Below, one piece after another: positions 41,877 to 52,553 of a stretch of 64,000 nt of DNA (positions within the stretch are counted from its first letter, which is position 1; each line of letters opens with the position of its first letter). The DNA lies in assembly GCF_000376425.1 (NCBI RefSeq), contig NZ_AQWL01000003.1, positions 233,215 to 297,214 on the forward strand, read 5' to 3'. The notes under the pieces were generated by a model. The model worked only from the letters and a program-made list of their open reading frames with translations, did not search any database and had not been told where the DNA came from. Position numbers and translations under genes: made by a program. The DNA comes from Thiobacillus denitrificans DSM 12475. Lineage in GTDB: Bacteria; Pseudomonadota; Gammaproteobacteria; Burkholderiales; Thiobacillaceae.

Positions 41877-42524
41877 TCAACGAGCCGCCAAGCTCGCCTC
41901 CTCGCTTGCCATTCTAACGGCAAGTGCGGCAAATACGCCATCTTCGTGGGCCGCACTGTAAATGGCTTGCGCGAACCGCGGGTCAAGAAAGTGGCTGCAG
42001 GCAGCGCACACACGATCACACGCGGCGGCGGCGCCCAGCAAGCCGATGCTGTACACCGCCTCGGCCCGGGACAAGGTCTTGAGCAAGGTATAGGCGCGCA
42101 GCATCGATTCGTGCGTAGCGTTCACCTCAATGACCACGGCATGGGTTGCGCCGGGCATCAGCGCCAGATCATCGTCCGCCTTCAGCCCGGCGTCGAACAC
42201 TACGGCATCGTAGTCCTGGGCAATGCCTGCCAGGGCAGGTTCGTCCGCCCTTGCGCCGGGCGCATGCCAGCCGTCGCCATGCGGCAGCGGCAGCGTGTGC
42301 ACCTGTCCGCGTTCAAGCTGCTGGCGCCAGCCGAACAGGCTGCGGGCAGGCGAGTCGGCCAGTAGCCGTCCACGGGCATCGACCAACAACGAAATCCAGC
42401 CGCGCTGGTGCAGCGCCAGCGCCAGGCGGGATGTGGATTGGACGGAGTCGACAAAACACTGAATGCAGCGTAGCGGCTGCCGGGCGCTGCGCCGCCGCAG
42501 CCCGGCGGCCTGGTCAGCCGGCAC
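41877..42524 (-). CDS. flhG: Degenerate FlhG/FleN-like protein lacking the P-loop
   Basis: Starting from the GTG at 42522-42524 (AAGGG upstream) the 215-residue product begins with DQAAGLRRR, the DQAxGLR motif with which FlhG activates the FlhF GTPase. The next strand, where FlhG/MinD ATPases carry KGGVGKT, reads IQCFVDSVQSTSRLALALHQRGW, so the Walker A motif is gone. ISLLVDARGR and DYDAVVFDAGL still mark the other strands of the fold. Position between flhF and fliA and the 11-bp overlap with flhF support the identity. It should not bind ATP in the normal way or form the MinD-like dimer, but could still stimulate FlhF. Confidence 0.85.
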   Translation of the reverse strand: MPADQAAGLRRRSARQPLRCIQCFVDSVQSTSRLALALHQRGWISLLVDARGRLLADSPARSLFGWRQQLERGQVHTLPLPHGDGWHAPGARADEPALAGIAQDYDAVVFDAGLKADDDLALMPGATHAVVIEVNATHESMLRAYTLLKTLSRAEAVYSIGLLGAAAACDRVCAACSHFLDPRFAQAIYSAAHEDGVFAALAVRMASEEASLAAR

Positions 42525-43650
42525 TTGTGCCCTTCGGGGCAAGGCGCTCTGTGCGCTCGGCCTCGACGCCAGCAAACAGCGGCCAGTCTTCGGCCTGCAG
42601 CGCATACGGCGTGGCAAGCTGGCCGCCTTTCAAGGCACGGTCGACCAGGTAGGTGGCGCTGGGCGCGTGCAGATCTTCCGGTACGCGCTGGCCACCGCTG
42701 ATGAACGCCAGCGGCAGGCGATGGCGGATCAGGCTGTCGAGCGCCGCCCCGAGTTGCGGGGCTTCATCGAGTTTGGTGAGGATGCAGGCAGCCGCACCCT
42801 GGCCGAAACGCGTCATCGCCTGCTCGATTGCTGCGCCCTGCTGGCCGGCAGAAATCACCGCAAGGCGGCGCACGCCGAGGGCATCGAGCGCCTGCCCCTC
42901 GCGGGTGCGCGGGTCGGACGGCGAAAAGCCGGCCGTATCGACCAGCACCAGTTTTTTGGCAGCAAGTTCGGGCAACAGGCGCGCCAGCCGGTCCGGGTCT
43001 TCCGCCACGTGCAGCGACACGCCCAGCAGGTCGGCATACACCGTCAATTGCGCCGTCGCGCCGATGCGGTAGGCGTCGGCCGCCACCAGCGCCACCTGGG
43101 CTGCGCCGTGCCTATCCGCCGCGCGGGCGGCGAGCTTGGCCAGCGTGGTGGTTTTGCCCGAGCCGGTGGAACCCACCAGCGCGTAGCATCCCCCCTTGGC
43201 CAGCAGATCGACTTCGCGTCCCGGTACCGGCAGATTGCGGATCAGCACTTGGCGCAGCCAGCGCAAGGCAGCATCGGTATCGAGCCCGCGCGGCAAACGC
43301 GCGGCCAGGGTACGGGCGAGCGCGCTGCCAAAACCGGCGGCGAACAGGGTCTGCATCACGGCCACCCGCGCCGGATCGCGCCGCCGCGCCGATCCCCAGG
43401 CAAAACCCGCCAGCTGATTCTGCAGCAGGCCGCGCAGGCGCGCCAGCTCATTCAGGATACGCGAGGCGCCGGTCGCGTCCGGCGCCTCGCCGGCAGGCTG
43501 CGTCGCCAGATCGCCGTAGGCACTGGCCAGCAGCTCGACGCCCTGCGGATGCGGCCGGGTGGCCAGCACCACGGCGTCGTCGCCCAGTTCGCGGCGAATG
43601 CGCGCCAGGCCTTCGCGCGCATTCGCCGCCACGAATACCTGCGCGCTCAT
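42514..43650 (-). CDS. flhF: Flagellar SRP-like GTPase
   Basis: The 378-residue protein sets flagellar number and position. The B domain at the N-terminus (AQVFVAANAREGLARIRRELGDDAVV) is typical, then NG domain motifs: G1 GSTGSGKTTT, DAYRIGATAQL, G3 LVDTAGFSPSD and G4 TKLDEA. All GTPase motifs look intact. ATGA joins it to flhA, and its 3' end overlaps flhG. Confidence 0.95.
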   Translation of the reverse strand: MSAQVFVAANAREGLARIRRELGDDAVVLATRPHPQGVELLASAYGDLATQPAGEAPDATGASRILNELARLRGLLQNQLAGFAWGSARRRDPARVAVMQTLFAAGFGSALARTLAARLPRGLDTDAALRWLRQVLIRNLPVPGREVDLLAKGGCYALVGSTGSGKTTTLAKLAARAADRHGAAQVALVAADAYRIGATAQLTVYADLLGVSLHVAEDPDRLARLLPELAAKKLVLVDTAGFSPSDPRTREGQALDALGVRRLAVISAGQQGAAIEQAMTRFGQGAAACILTKLDEAPQLGAALDSLIRHRLPLAFISGGQRVPEDLHAPSATYLVDRALKGGQLATPYALQAEDWPLFAGVEAERTERLAPKGTSAG

Positions 43651-45722
43651 GCTCCCTCCTCGATGCTCAGTTCCGTGCTCACCTGCACCATTTTATCGGC
43701 AGGCACCTCGGCATACGCGATCACCGACAGCTGCGGCAGGTGGCGCCGCAACAATCGCGACAGGATGGCGCGCAGGCCGGGAGAAACCAGCAGAACCGGC
43801 GGGTAGCCTGCCTCCTCCTGCTCGGCCAGCGCACGTTCGGCCGCGTCGTTCAGCACATCCAGCGTGGCGGGCGACAGCAGGGCTTCGCCTTCGTCGCCCA
43901 TCTCGTTCAGCAAACGGGTTTCGCTGGGTGCGGCCAGGCCGATGACGTGCAGCGTGTTGCCACCTTCGAACAGGCGGTCGACGATGCTGCGTCCTAACGC
44001 CGCGCGCACGGTTTCCACCAGTTCGTCGATCGCCTGGTTTTTCGGCGCGCGCGCCGCCAGCGTTTCGAACAGGGTGCGGGTATCGCGGATCGAGACGTTT
44101 TCCGCGATCAGCTGCTGCAGCACCGCCTGCACGCTGGTCAGCGGCAGATGGCGCGGCGTCACGTCCTCGACCAGCCCGGGATGGCTGCGCGCCAGCGTGT
44201 CGAGCAGTTGCTGCACTTCGGTGCGTCCCAGCAGTTCCGGCGCGTTCTGACGGAACACCGCTTCGACCTGGCGCGCGACAAGCTCGGCCGGTTCCAGCAC
44301 GACAAAACCGCGCAGCTCGGCTTCCTTCTCCCGCCCCGCCTCGATCCAGACCCCGCCCAGCCCGGTCAGCGGATCGGTCCCCGGCGTCCCGTCGATGCTC
44401 CCCAGCACCTCTCCCATGTCCACCGCCAGCACCTGACCGGCAGGCAATTCGCCGTGCGCCACGTCGACGCCCTTGAGGGTGATGCGGTAGCTGTTGGGCT
44501 TGAGGTCGAGGTTGTCGCGCACACGGATCAGCGGCACCACCAGTCCCATGTCGGTGGCAAAGCGGCGGCGCGCCTCGGTGATACGGGTCAGGGCCGCACC
44601 GCCATGGTTGCGGTCGACCAGCGGAATCAGCCGATAGCCGACTTCGAGCGCCAGCACGTCGACCGGCGGGATGTCGTCCCAGGTGACGTCGGCCGGTGCG
44701 GCCTCCTCTTCCAGCAACGCCAGCGGCTCGACATCGAATGCCGTGTTCTGACGGCGCTGCAGCCAGAACCCCAGCCCGCCCAGCACGGCGGCGATGGTCA
44801 GAAACGCCAGATGCGGCGTCCCCGGAATCAGTCCCAGCACGCCCAGCACTGCAGCCGCGACATACAGCGTCTGCGGACGGCCGAATATCTGGGTGGAAAA
44901 TTCGCGACTCAGATCCTGTTCACTCGATGCGCGGCTCACCACGATGCCTGCCGCGGTCGAAATGATCAGCGCGGGAATCTGCGTCACCAGCCCGTCGCCC
45001 ACCGTCAGCAGCGCATAACGCCCAAGCGCTTCGGTGATCCCCAGGTTGTGCTGCAGCAGGCCGACCGCAATGCCGCCGATCAGGTTGACCACGAGGATGA
45101 TCATGCCGGCGATGGCGTCGCCGCGCACGAACTTCGAGGCGCCGTCCATCGCGCCGTAAAAGTCGGCCTCGCGGCCGATCTCGTGGCGGCGTGCGCGGGC
45201 TTCGCTTTCGTTGATAAAGCCCGCATTCAGGTCGGCATCGACCGCCAGCTGTTTGCCCGGCATCGAATCGAGAGTGAAGCGCGCCGCCACCTCGGCAATG
45301 CGCCCGGCACCCTTGGTGATGACGACGAAATTGATGATGACCAGGATCAGGAACACCACGAAGCCGACTGCGATATTGCCGCCGACCAGGAAATTGCCGA
45401 ACGATTCGATCACCTTGCCCGCTGCGTCCGGGCCGGTATGCCCCTGCATCAGGATGATGCGGGTCGACGCCACGTTGAGCGACAGGCGCAGCAGCGTGGT
45501 CAGCAGCAGCACCGTGGGGAAGACCGAAAAATCCAGCGGGCGCCGCGCGTTCAGGCTCACCAGCAGCACGATCATCGCCAGCGCGATGTTGAGCGTGAAC
45601 AGCACATCGAGCATGAAGGTGGGCAGCGGCAGCACCATCATCGCCAGAATCAGCAGTACCAGCCCGGGCACTGCCAGCCGGTTAACCGGCATGCCCAGCA
45701 CCATCACGCCCTGCGCGTTCAT
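43647..45722 (-). CDS. flhA: Flagellar type III export apparatus protein FlhA
   Basis: The 691-residue protein forms the export gate. The N-terminal half has about eight helices with the FHIPEP region (GRIAEVAARFTLDSMPGKQLAVDADLNAG, then EADFYGAMDGASKFVRGDAIAG). The C-terminal half is the cytoplasmic ring domain. Length and motifs are normal. The start overlaps the stop of flhB (ATGA). Confidence 0.96.
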   Translation of the reverse strand: MNAQGVMVLGMPVNRLAVPGLVLLILAMMVLPLPTFMLDVLFTLNIALAMIVLLVSLNARRPLDFSVFPTVLLLTTLLRLSLNVASTRIILMQGHTGPDAAGKVIESFGNFLVGGNIAVGFVVFLILVIINFVVITKGAGRIAEVAARFTLDSMPGKQLAVDADLNAGFINESEARARRHEIGREADFYGAMDGASKFVRGDAIAGMIILVVNLIGGIAVGLLQHNLGITEALGRYALLTVGDGLVTQIPALIISTAAGIVVSRASSEQDLSREFSTQIFGRPQTLYVAAAVLGVLGLIPGTPHLAFLTIAAVLGGLGFWLQRRQNTAFDVEPLALLEEEAAPADVTWDDIPPVDVLALEVGYRLIPLVDRNHGGAALTRITEARRRFATDMGLVVPLIRVRDNLDLKPNSYRITLKGVDVAHGELPAGQVLAVDMGEVLGSIDGTPGTDPLTGLGGVWIEAGREKEAELRGFVVLEPAELVARQVEAVFRQNAPELLGRTEVQQLLDTLARSHPGLVEDVTPRHLPLTSVQAVLQQLIAENVSIRDTRTLFETLAARAPKNQAIDELVETVRAALGRSIVDRLFEGGNTLHVIGLAAPSETRLLNEMGDEGEALLSPATLDVLNDAAERALAEQEEAGYPPVLLVSPGLRAILSRLLRRHLPQLSVIAYAEVPADKMVQVSTELSIEEGA

Positions 45723-46510
45723 CCGATCACCTCGTCAATCGTTCCGGGCATCACGTTTGTCTCCTCGCCCTCTGGGAGAGGGCGCTGCCCCGCCCGTTGC
45801 TGACGGCCGCGCAGCCGAGCCCGCATTTCCGGATGGACCTCGGATTCGCGTGCCTCGGCCAGCACTTCCTGCCAGGTCATCGCGTGACGCCGCAGGTAGC
45901 GCCACCAGCGCCAGCCGGCGTCGAGTGCCGCTGACAGCGCCAGCGCCGCCGTCAGTGCCAGCACGCCACGCCCCACCCAGGCGGCGGTCGCAGGCAGTGC
46001 CACGCCGGTCCCGCTGCTGGCCAGATCCTGCAGCTCCGGCCAGCCGCTTGCCAGCGCCCAGCCCACAGCAGCGACGGCGAGCACCAGCTTGAGCAGCGCC
46101 TGCGTTCCATCAAACAGAAAATCGACGGAAAGTAGCCGGGTAAAGGACTTGAAAGGCTCGGCGCGACTGACCTGGGGCGCAAACACCCATCCAGAGAGCA
46201 GTATCGGCGCCACCAGTGCAGCGAAAAAAATGACGGCCAGCAGCGGCAGCAAAGCCCACAGCGCTGACCAAACCGTTTCAAGAAAAACCGGAGAAAGCGG
46301 CCTCGCCGCGTGAATGAACGCCGCCTCGGTCATCGCCTGCAGGGCATTCAACAGCTGCGGCGCCAGCCAGCCCAGCATGCCCAGCGCCGACAGCAGCACG
46401 ACCCACGCCGTGAGTTCGGCAGAGCGCGGCACGTCGCCCGCGCTGCGCGCCTGCTGCAGGCGCTGCGGACTTGCCGGTTCGGTACGGGAAAGATCAGTCT
46501 CCGCGGCCAT
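45719..46510 (-). CDS. flhB: FlhB truncated before the autocleavage domain
   Basis: FlhB normally has about 350-380 residues and a cytoplasmic domain that cleaves itself at NPTH to switch export substrates. Here the product is 263 residues. The N-terminal part is normal: TEPASPQRLQQARSAGDVPRS, four membrane helices, and the linker WQEVLAEARESEVHPEMRARLRGRQQR. It then diverges into AGQRPLPEGEETNV and stops; no NPTH is present in any frame nearby. The divergence falls at a small palindrome (45766-45784). Export might work with a separately encoded FlhB C-terminal-like protein (FlhX type), or the flagellum may be lost. Confidence 0.88.
   Translation of the reverse strand: MAAETDLSRTEPASPQRLQQARSAGDVPRSAELTAWVVLLSALGMLGWLAPQLLNALQAMTEAAFIHAARPLSPVFLETVWSALWALLPLLAVIFFAALVAPILLSGWVFAPQVSRAEPFKSFTRLLSVDFLFDGTQALLKLVLAVAAVGWALASGWPELQDLASSGTGVALPATAAWVGRGVLALTAALALSAALDAGWRWWRYLRRHAMTWQEVLAEARESEVHPEMRARLRGRQQRAGQRPLPEGEETNVMPGTIDEVIG
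45766..45784. repeat. Short palindrome at the flhB truncation point
   Basis: CGCCCTCT-GGG-AGAGGGCG is a perfect 8-bp stem with a 3-base loop. Palindromes of the form CCCTCTCCCAGAGGG are common dispersed repeats in proteobacteria. It is in frame within the 3' end of flhB and lies where the conserved C-terminal domain should begin, so an insertion-deletion at this repeat may have caused the truncation. Confidence 0.6.
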
Positions 46511-46557
46511 GCTTGTCTCGAATTTTGGGGGAGTCTAGCACGAGGCGGGACAGGCTT

Positions 46558-46577
46558 CCTGCCGTCTAAACAGCAGG
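46558..46577. other. Small stem-loop between isc and flagellar genes
   Basis: CCTGCCG and CAGCAGG pair over seven positions with one wobble around a six-base loop. It lies in the 190-bp gap between iscX and flhB. There is no T-run on the transcribed strand. No confident promoter was found in this gap. Confidence 0.35.
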
Positions 46578-46700
46578 CGCCCCGGTCGCATGGCAGGGTT
46601 TTCGATTGTGCTGGCCGTCAATCCGCCTGATTTCAGCTACGCCGGCTGGCGTTAAGGAATATCAAAAGCGGGACGATGAATCAGGCGGCATGTTGCCCGG

Positions 46701-46895
46701 TTAATTGACCTCGTCGATCCACGCCATCTGGATCGCCTCAAGAATTTTCTCGCCGGAATGGTTGGGGTCGTCGTCGAAATCGGGCAATTCCATCACCCAG
46801 CCATGCAGGTCGGTGAAACGGATGGTGCGCGGGTCGATTTCGGGATGCGCCTCGGCGAGTTCGATGGCGATGTCGAGGGTGTCCGTCCACTTCAT
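46701..46895 (-). CDS. iscX: Fe-S assembly protein IscX
   Basis: The 64-residue acidic protein reads MKWTDTLDIAIELAEAHPEIDP and LHGWVMELPDFDDDP, the IscX/YfhJ signature. It binds IscS and iron and modulates cysteine desulfurase activity. It is the last gene of the isc operon, one base after fdx. Confidence 0.96.
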   Translation of the reverse strand: MKWTDTLDIAIELAEAHPEIDPRTIRFTDLHGWVMELPDFDDDPNHSGEKILEAIQMAWIDEVN

Positions 46896-46896
46896 G

Positions 46897-47235
46897 TCAA
46901 TGCCCCTCCTTGACCATGTTGATGGTGTATTTGGGAATTTCGATCACCAGGTCGTTGCTGGCCACGCGCGCCTGGCACGACAGCCGCGACTGCGGCTCCA
47001 GGCCCCAGGCCTTGTCGAGCAGATCGTCCTCTTCTTCGGTGGAGGACGCCAGTGAATTGAAGCCTTCGCGCACGATGACGTGGCAGGTGGTGCAGGCGCA
47101 GGATTTCTCGCAGGCGTGCTCGATCTCGACGCCGTTGGCGAGCAAGGTGTCGCAGATGGTGTCGCCGGGTTTGGCATCGATCACGGTGCCTTCGGGGCAG
47201 AGTTCGACGTGGGGCAGTACGATGAGTTGAGGCAT
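46897..47235 (-). CDS. fdx: ISC [2Fe-2S] ferredoxin
   Basis: The 112-residue adrenodoxin-type ferredoxin has ligands in HACEKSCACTTC and LSCQARV, followed by IPKYTINMVKEGH. It supplies electrons for cluster assembly on IscU. The open frame begins earlier at 47373, but homology starts at the ATG at 47233-47235 (MPQLIVLPHVELCPEG). Confidence 0.96.
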   Translation of the reverse strand: MPQLIVLPHVELCPEGTVIDAKPGDTICDTLLANGVEIEHACEKSCACTTCHVIVREGFNSLASSTEEEDDLLDKAWGLEPQSRLSCQARVASNDLVIEIPKYTINMVKEGH

Positions 47236-47267
47236 GGCTTTTTGAATACGACTGAATTGGGATACGG

Positions 47268-48041
47268 TCAGGCGGCTTTGGATTGCCGGCTCGGCAAGGC
47301 GGTAAGCGCGCCATCCCATAATTGTAACCGCGCGTCGACGGCGGTTTCGGCCGCTGCTTCGGCCTCGCGCCATTTCCCCGGGTCATCGCCACACAGGGCG
47401 GCGAGCAGGCGCAGCGACAGCGGCGCGTGGGAATCCCCATCCAGATGAACGTGGCGCTTGAGGTAATAGTGGAAGCTCGGCGCCTGCGCTTCGGTCACCG
47501 CCATGCGCGACAGCAGCGCGCGGAACATCGACGGGATGATGTGCTCACGGCCCAGCGCCAGCGCGGCGGCAACGGCGTGCGGCTTGCCGCTGGCAAGAAA
47601 ATCGAAGGTGGTGCGGGTGAAAGCGACGGACGGCGCGGGCGCCAGGCCTGCGTCGAGGGCCGCGGCGATCCCCTGCTCCGCCACCTTCTGCACGAAGCGC
47701 GCAGGCACGCCGGCATCGGCGCCGATTTCGCGCATGGCGGCGAGATACAGCATGAAGTGGCTGGTATGGCCTTCCTGTCCCGGCGGCGCGACGTCGGTTT
47801 CCTCTTCAAGCACCATCTCGTTGATGAAGCGCTGCACCGCGGCGTCGCTGCCCGGCATCCACGGCCAGCGTGCGGGCGCGACTTCGTTCTGCAGATACTT
47901 GATCAGCGACATGAAGTCCCATACCGAATAGACGTGATGCTGCATGAACACGCGCAGGTCGCCCGGCGTGGCGACGGCCGCATAGATCGGGTGCGCGTCG
48001 AGCCGCACCCGCAGGGATTCGATGAAATCTGCATTCAACAT
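47268..48041 (-). CDS. DUF3050 (haem-oxygenase-like fold) protein inside the isc operon
   Basis: The 257-residue helical protein carries DUF3050 motifs: HPIYAAVATPGDLRVFMQHHVYSVWDFMSLIKYLQ, FINEMVLEEETD and GHTSHFMLYLAAMREIGAD. These conserved Glu and His residues could form a metal site as in haem-oxygenase-like diiron proteins, but that is inferred. It lies between hscA and fdx, 8 bp after the hscA stop, where standard isc operons have nothing. The ATG at 48041 is preferred over a TTG at 48053. Confidence 0.85.
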   Translation of the reverse strand: MLNADFIESLRVRLDAHPIYAAVATPGDLRVFMQHHVYSVWDFMSLIKYLQNEVAPARWPWMPGSDAAVQRFINEMVLEEETDVAPPGQEGHTSHFMLYLAAMREIGADAGVPARFVQKVAEQGIAAALDAGLAPAPSVAFTRTTFDFLASGKPHAVAAALALGREHIIPSMFRALLSRMAVTEAQAPSFHYYLKRHVHLDGDSHAPLSLRLLAALCGDDPGKWREAEAAAETAVDARLQLWDGALTALPSRQSKAA

Positions 48042-48049
48042 AATCGGAT

Positions 48050-49927
<1,878 letters not shown>

Positions 49928-49928
49928 C

Positions 49929-50456
49929 TTAACTTTCCAGTTCTTCGTAGACGTCGCCGACTTCGGCGATGAGTTTGTCCATGAATCGCAGCTGGCGCAC
50001 GGCTTCGGAGGCCGCCGCAAAATCGTGCGCCGTGTCGATCAGCTCGGCCAGTTGCGCCTCGATGCGGCGATGCGCGGCGCGCAGGTCGCCGGACAAGGCG
50101 TCCAGCGCGGTTACGCTTTTGTCCGCGCGGGCGTCCTCGATTGACTCCCGCCATTCCATCTGCTGCACCAGGAATGCCGGGGACATTTTGGTGTTGTCGG
50201 CAGCGAGCGCGTCGATTCCCTGCAAACGCAGCAGATACACGCCCCGGTTCACTGGGTGCTTGAGCGTCTGGTACGCCTCGTTCACCTGCGTCGCCCACTG
50301 CATCGCCACCCGCTGTTCGGCCCCCGGCTGCGCGGCAAAACGATCCGGGTGGACCGTGGTCTGCAGTTCGCGGTAGGCGGCGTCGAGCCGGGCCCGGTCC
50401 AGCACATACGCTTGCGGCAGGCCGAACAGTTCGAAGTATGTCTGGGAGAAATCCAT
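49929..50456 (-). CDS. hscB: Fe-S assembly co-chaperone HscB
   Basis: The 175-residue protein has an N-terminal J domain with HPD ([11 protein letters not shown]) and a C-terminal three-helix IscU-binding domain ([27 protein letters not shown]). It recruits IscU to HscA. Confidence 0.95.
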   Translation of the reverse strand: MDFSQTYFELFGLPQAYVLDRARLDAAYRELQTTVHPDRFAAQPGAEQRVAMQWATQVNEAYQTLKHPVNRGVYLLRLQGIDALAADNTKMSPAFLVQQMEWRESIEDARADKSVTALDALSGDLRAAHRRIEAQLAELIDTAHDFAAASEAVRQLRFMDKLIAEVGDVYEELES

Positions 50457-50482
50457 GTTCAGGGGGCGGGGGTTAGGAATCA

Positions 50483-50559
50483 GGATCTAGGGACTAAGGA
50501 AGGTGCGGCCCCAGGCCGCACCCACGGTTAAGGCGCGAAGCACAAAGCCCCCTAAATCC
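50483..50559. repeat. Nested palindromic element between iscA and hscB
   Basis: The 130-bp gap holds an outer inverted repeat, GGATCTAGGG (50483-50492) with CCCTAAATCC (50550-50559, one mismatch), around a perfect 9-bp hairpin GGTGCGGCC-CCA-GGCCGCACC (50502-50522). The surrounding TAGGAATCAGGATCTAGGG and CCTAGCCCCTGGCTCG sequences look like a small dispersed repeat. It splits the otherwise tight isc operon and may lower hscBA-fdx expression relative to iscRSUA. Confidence 0.65.
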
Positions 50560-50586
50560 TAGCCCCTGGCTCGTAGCCCCTGCCGT

Positions 50587-50910
50587 TCAGACGTTGAACG
50601 ACTCGCCACAACCACACTCGTTTTTCACGTTCGGGTTGTTGAACTTGAAACCCTCGTTCAGGCCTTCGCGGGCGTAATCGAGCTCGGTGCCGTCGATGTA
50701 AGTCAGACTTTTCGGGTCGACGAAGACGGTGACGCCATGACTGGTGAACACCTCGTCTCCTTCCGGTACCTCGTCGGCAAACTCCAGCTTGTAGGCCATG
50801 CCGGAGCAGCCAGTGGTGCGCACGCCGAGGCGGATGCCGACGCCCTTGCCGCGTTTTGCAATGAAGTTGGTGACATGTTGCGCTGCGCGTTCGGAAAGTG
50901 TGACAGCCAT
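50587..50910 (-). CDS. iscA: A-type Fe-S carrier IscA
   Basis: The 107-residue protein has the three conserved Cys: [12 protein letters not shown] and NECGCGESF. It carries iron or clusters to target proteins. Two adjacent ATGs are present; the second (50910) lies six bases after GGAG. Confidence 0.96.
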   Translation of the reverse strand: MAVTLSERAAQHVTNFIAKRGKGVGIRLGVRTTGCSGMAYKLEFADEVPEGDEVFTSHGVTVFVDPKSLTYIDGTELDYAREGLNEGFKFNNPNVKNECGCGESFNV

Positions 50911-50913
50911 CAT

Positions 50914-51300
50914 TTACTCCTGGCTATGCTTCTGCTTGTAGTCGGCAACCGCGGCCTTGATCGCGTCTTCGGCGAGGATCGAGCAGTGGATCTTGACCGG
51001 CGGCAGCGCGAGTTCCTCGGCGATCGCGGTGTTCTTGATTTCCATCGCCTGGTCGAGCGTCTTGCCCTTGACCCATTCGGTCACCAGCGAGGACGAGGCG
51101 ATCGCCGAACCGCAGCCGTAGGTCTTGAACTTGGCGTCTTCGATCAGGCCATCCTTGCCGACCTTGATCTGCAGCTTCATCACGTCGCCGCAGGCAGGCG
51201 CGCCGACCATGCCGGTACCGACATCCTCGTCTTCCTTGCCGAAAGAGCCGACGTTGCGGGGGTTTTCGTAGTGATCGAGTACTTTATCGCTGTAGGACAT
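50914..51300 (-). CDS. iscU: Fe-S scaffold IscU
   Basis: The 128-residue scaffold has the three cluster Cys in GAPACGDVM, YGCGSAIASSS and HCSILAEDA. LPPVK, the HscA-binding motif, lies just before the last Cys. It assembles clusters with IscS. Confidence 0.98.
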   Translation of the reverse strand: MSYSDKVLDHYENPRNVGSFGKEDEDVGTGMVGAPACGDVMKLQIKVGKDGLIEDAKFKTYGCGSAIASSSLVTEWVKGKTLDQAMEIKNTAIAEELALPPVKIHCSILAEDAIKAAVADYKQKHSQE

Positions 51301-51322
51301 GGTGTTCTCCTTTACATCAAAT

Positions 51323-52531
51323 TCAATGTGCAGCCCACTGCACGGTATTCAGATCGACGCCTTCCTTGAACATTTCCCACAGCGGGGAAAGCTCGCGCAG
51401 CTTGCCGATCTTCTCGTGCAGCAGCTTGATGGCGTAGTCGACTTCCTCCTCGGTGGTGAAGCGGCCGATCGAGAAGCGGATCGAGCTGTGCGCCAGTTCG
51501 TCGCTGCGGCCGAGTGCGCGCAGCACGTAGGACGGCTCCAGGCTGGCCGAGGTGCAGGCGGAACCGGACGACACCGCCAGATCCTTGATCGCCATGATCA
51601 GCGATTCGCCTTCGACGAAGTTGAAGCTGACGTTGAGGTTGTGCGGCACGCGCTGCTCCATGTCGCCGTTCAGGTGCACTTCCTCGATGTCCTTCAGGCC
51701 CGCATACAGGCGGTCGCGCAGCATGCGGATGCGTTCGTTCTCGGTCGCCATCTCTTCACGGGCGATGCGGAAGGCTTCGCCCATGCCGACGATCTGATGG
51801 GTGGCCAGGGTGCCCGAACGCATGCCGCGCTCGTGGCCGCCACCATGCATCTGCGCTTCCAGGCGGATACGCGGCTTGCGGCGTACGTACAGCGCACCGA
51901 TGCCCTTGGGGCCGTAAGTCTTGTGCGCCGAGAACGACATCAAATCCACGGGAAGCGTCTTCAGGTCGATCGGCATCTTGCCGGTAGCCTGCGCCGCGTC
52001 GACATGAAAGATCACGCCCTTCTCGCGGCAGATCCTGCCGATCGCGTCGATGTCCTGGATCACGCCGATCTCGTTGTTGACCGCCATCACCGAGGCCAGC
52101 ACGGTGTCGGGGCGGATCGCCGCGCGGAATGCGTCGAGGTCGATGAGGCCGTTTTCCCTGACGTTGAGGTAGGTCGCCTCGAAACCCTGGCGCTCCATCT
52201 CGCGCACGGTGTCGAGCACCGCCTTGTGCTCGGTGCGCACGGTGATGATGTGCTTGCCCTTGGTGCCCGAATAAAAGTGGCCGGCGCCCTTGATGGCGAG
52301 GTTGTTCGATTCGGTGGCACCGGAAGTGAATACGATTTCCTTGGGGTCGGCACCGACCAGCGCAGCGACCTGGGCACGCGCGTCTTCCACCGCCTTTTCG
52401 GCTTCCCAGCCGAACGGATGCGAGCGTGATGCCGGATTGCCGAAATGCTCGGTTAGATAGGGAATCATCTTTTCGGCCACGCGGGGATCGACCGGGGTTG
52501 TGGCGGAGTAATCGAAATACAGTGTTTTCAT
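51323..52531 (-). CDS. iscS: Cysteine desulfurase IscS
   Basis: The 402-residue PLP enzyme has [15 protein letters not shown], the PLP Lys in [12 protein letters not shown], and the catalytic Cys loop [21 protein letters not shown]. It supplies sulfur for Fe-S clusters, and probably for FdhD/FdsC in formate dehydrogenase maturation. Confidence 0.98.
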   Translation of the reverse strand: MKTLYFDYSATTPVDPRVAEKMIPYLTEHFGNPASRSHPFGWEAEKAVEDARAQVAALVGADPKEIVFTSGATESNNLAIKGAGHFYSGTKGKHIITVRTEHKAVLDTVREMERQGFEATYLNVRENGLIDLDAFRAAIRPDTVLASVMAVNNEIGVIQDIDAIGRICREKGVIFHVDAAQATGKMPIDLKTLPVDLMSFSAHKTYGPKGIGALYVRRKPRIRLEAQMHGGGHERGMRSGTLATHQIVGMGEAFRIAREEMATENERIRMLRDRLYAGLKDIEEVHLNGDMEQRVPHNLNVSFNFVEGESLIMAIKDLAVSSGSACTSASLEPSYVLRALGRSDELAHSSIRFSIGRFTTEEEVDYAIKLLHEKIGKLRELSPLWEMFKEGVDLNTVQWAAH

Positions 52532-52553
52532 CGTGTTGTCCTGATTGAACCGT

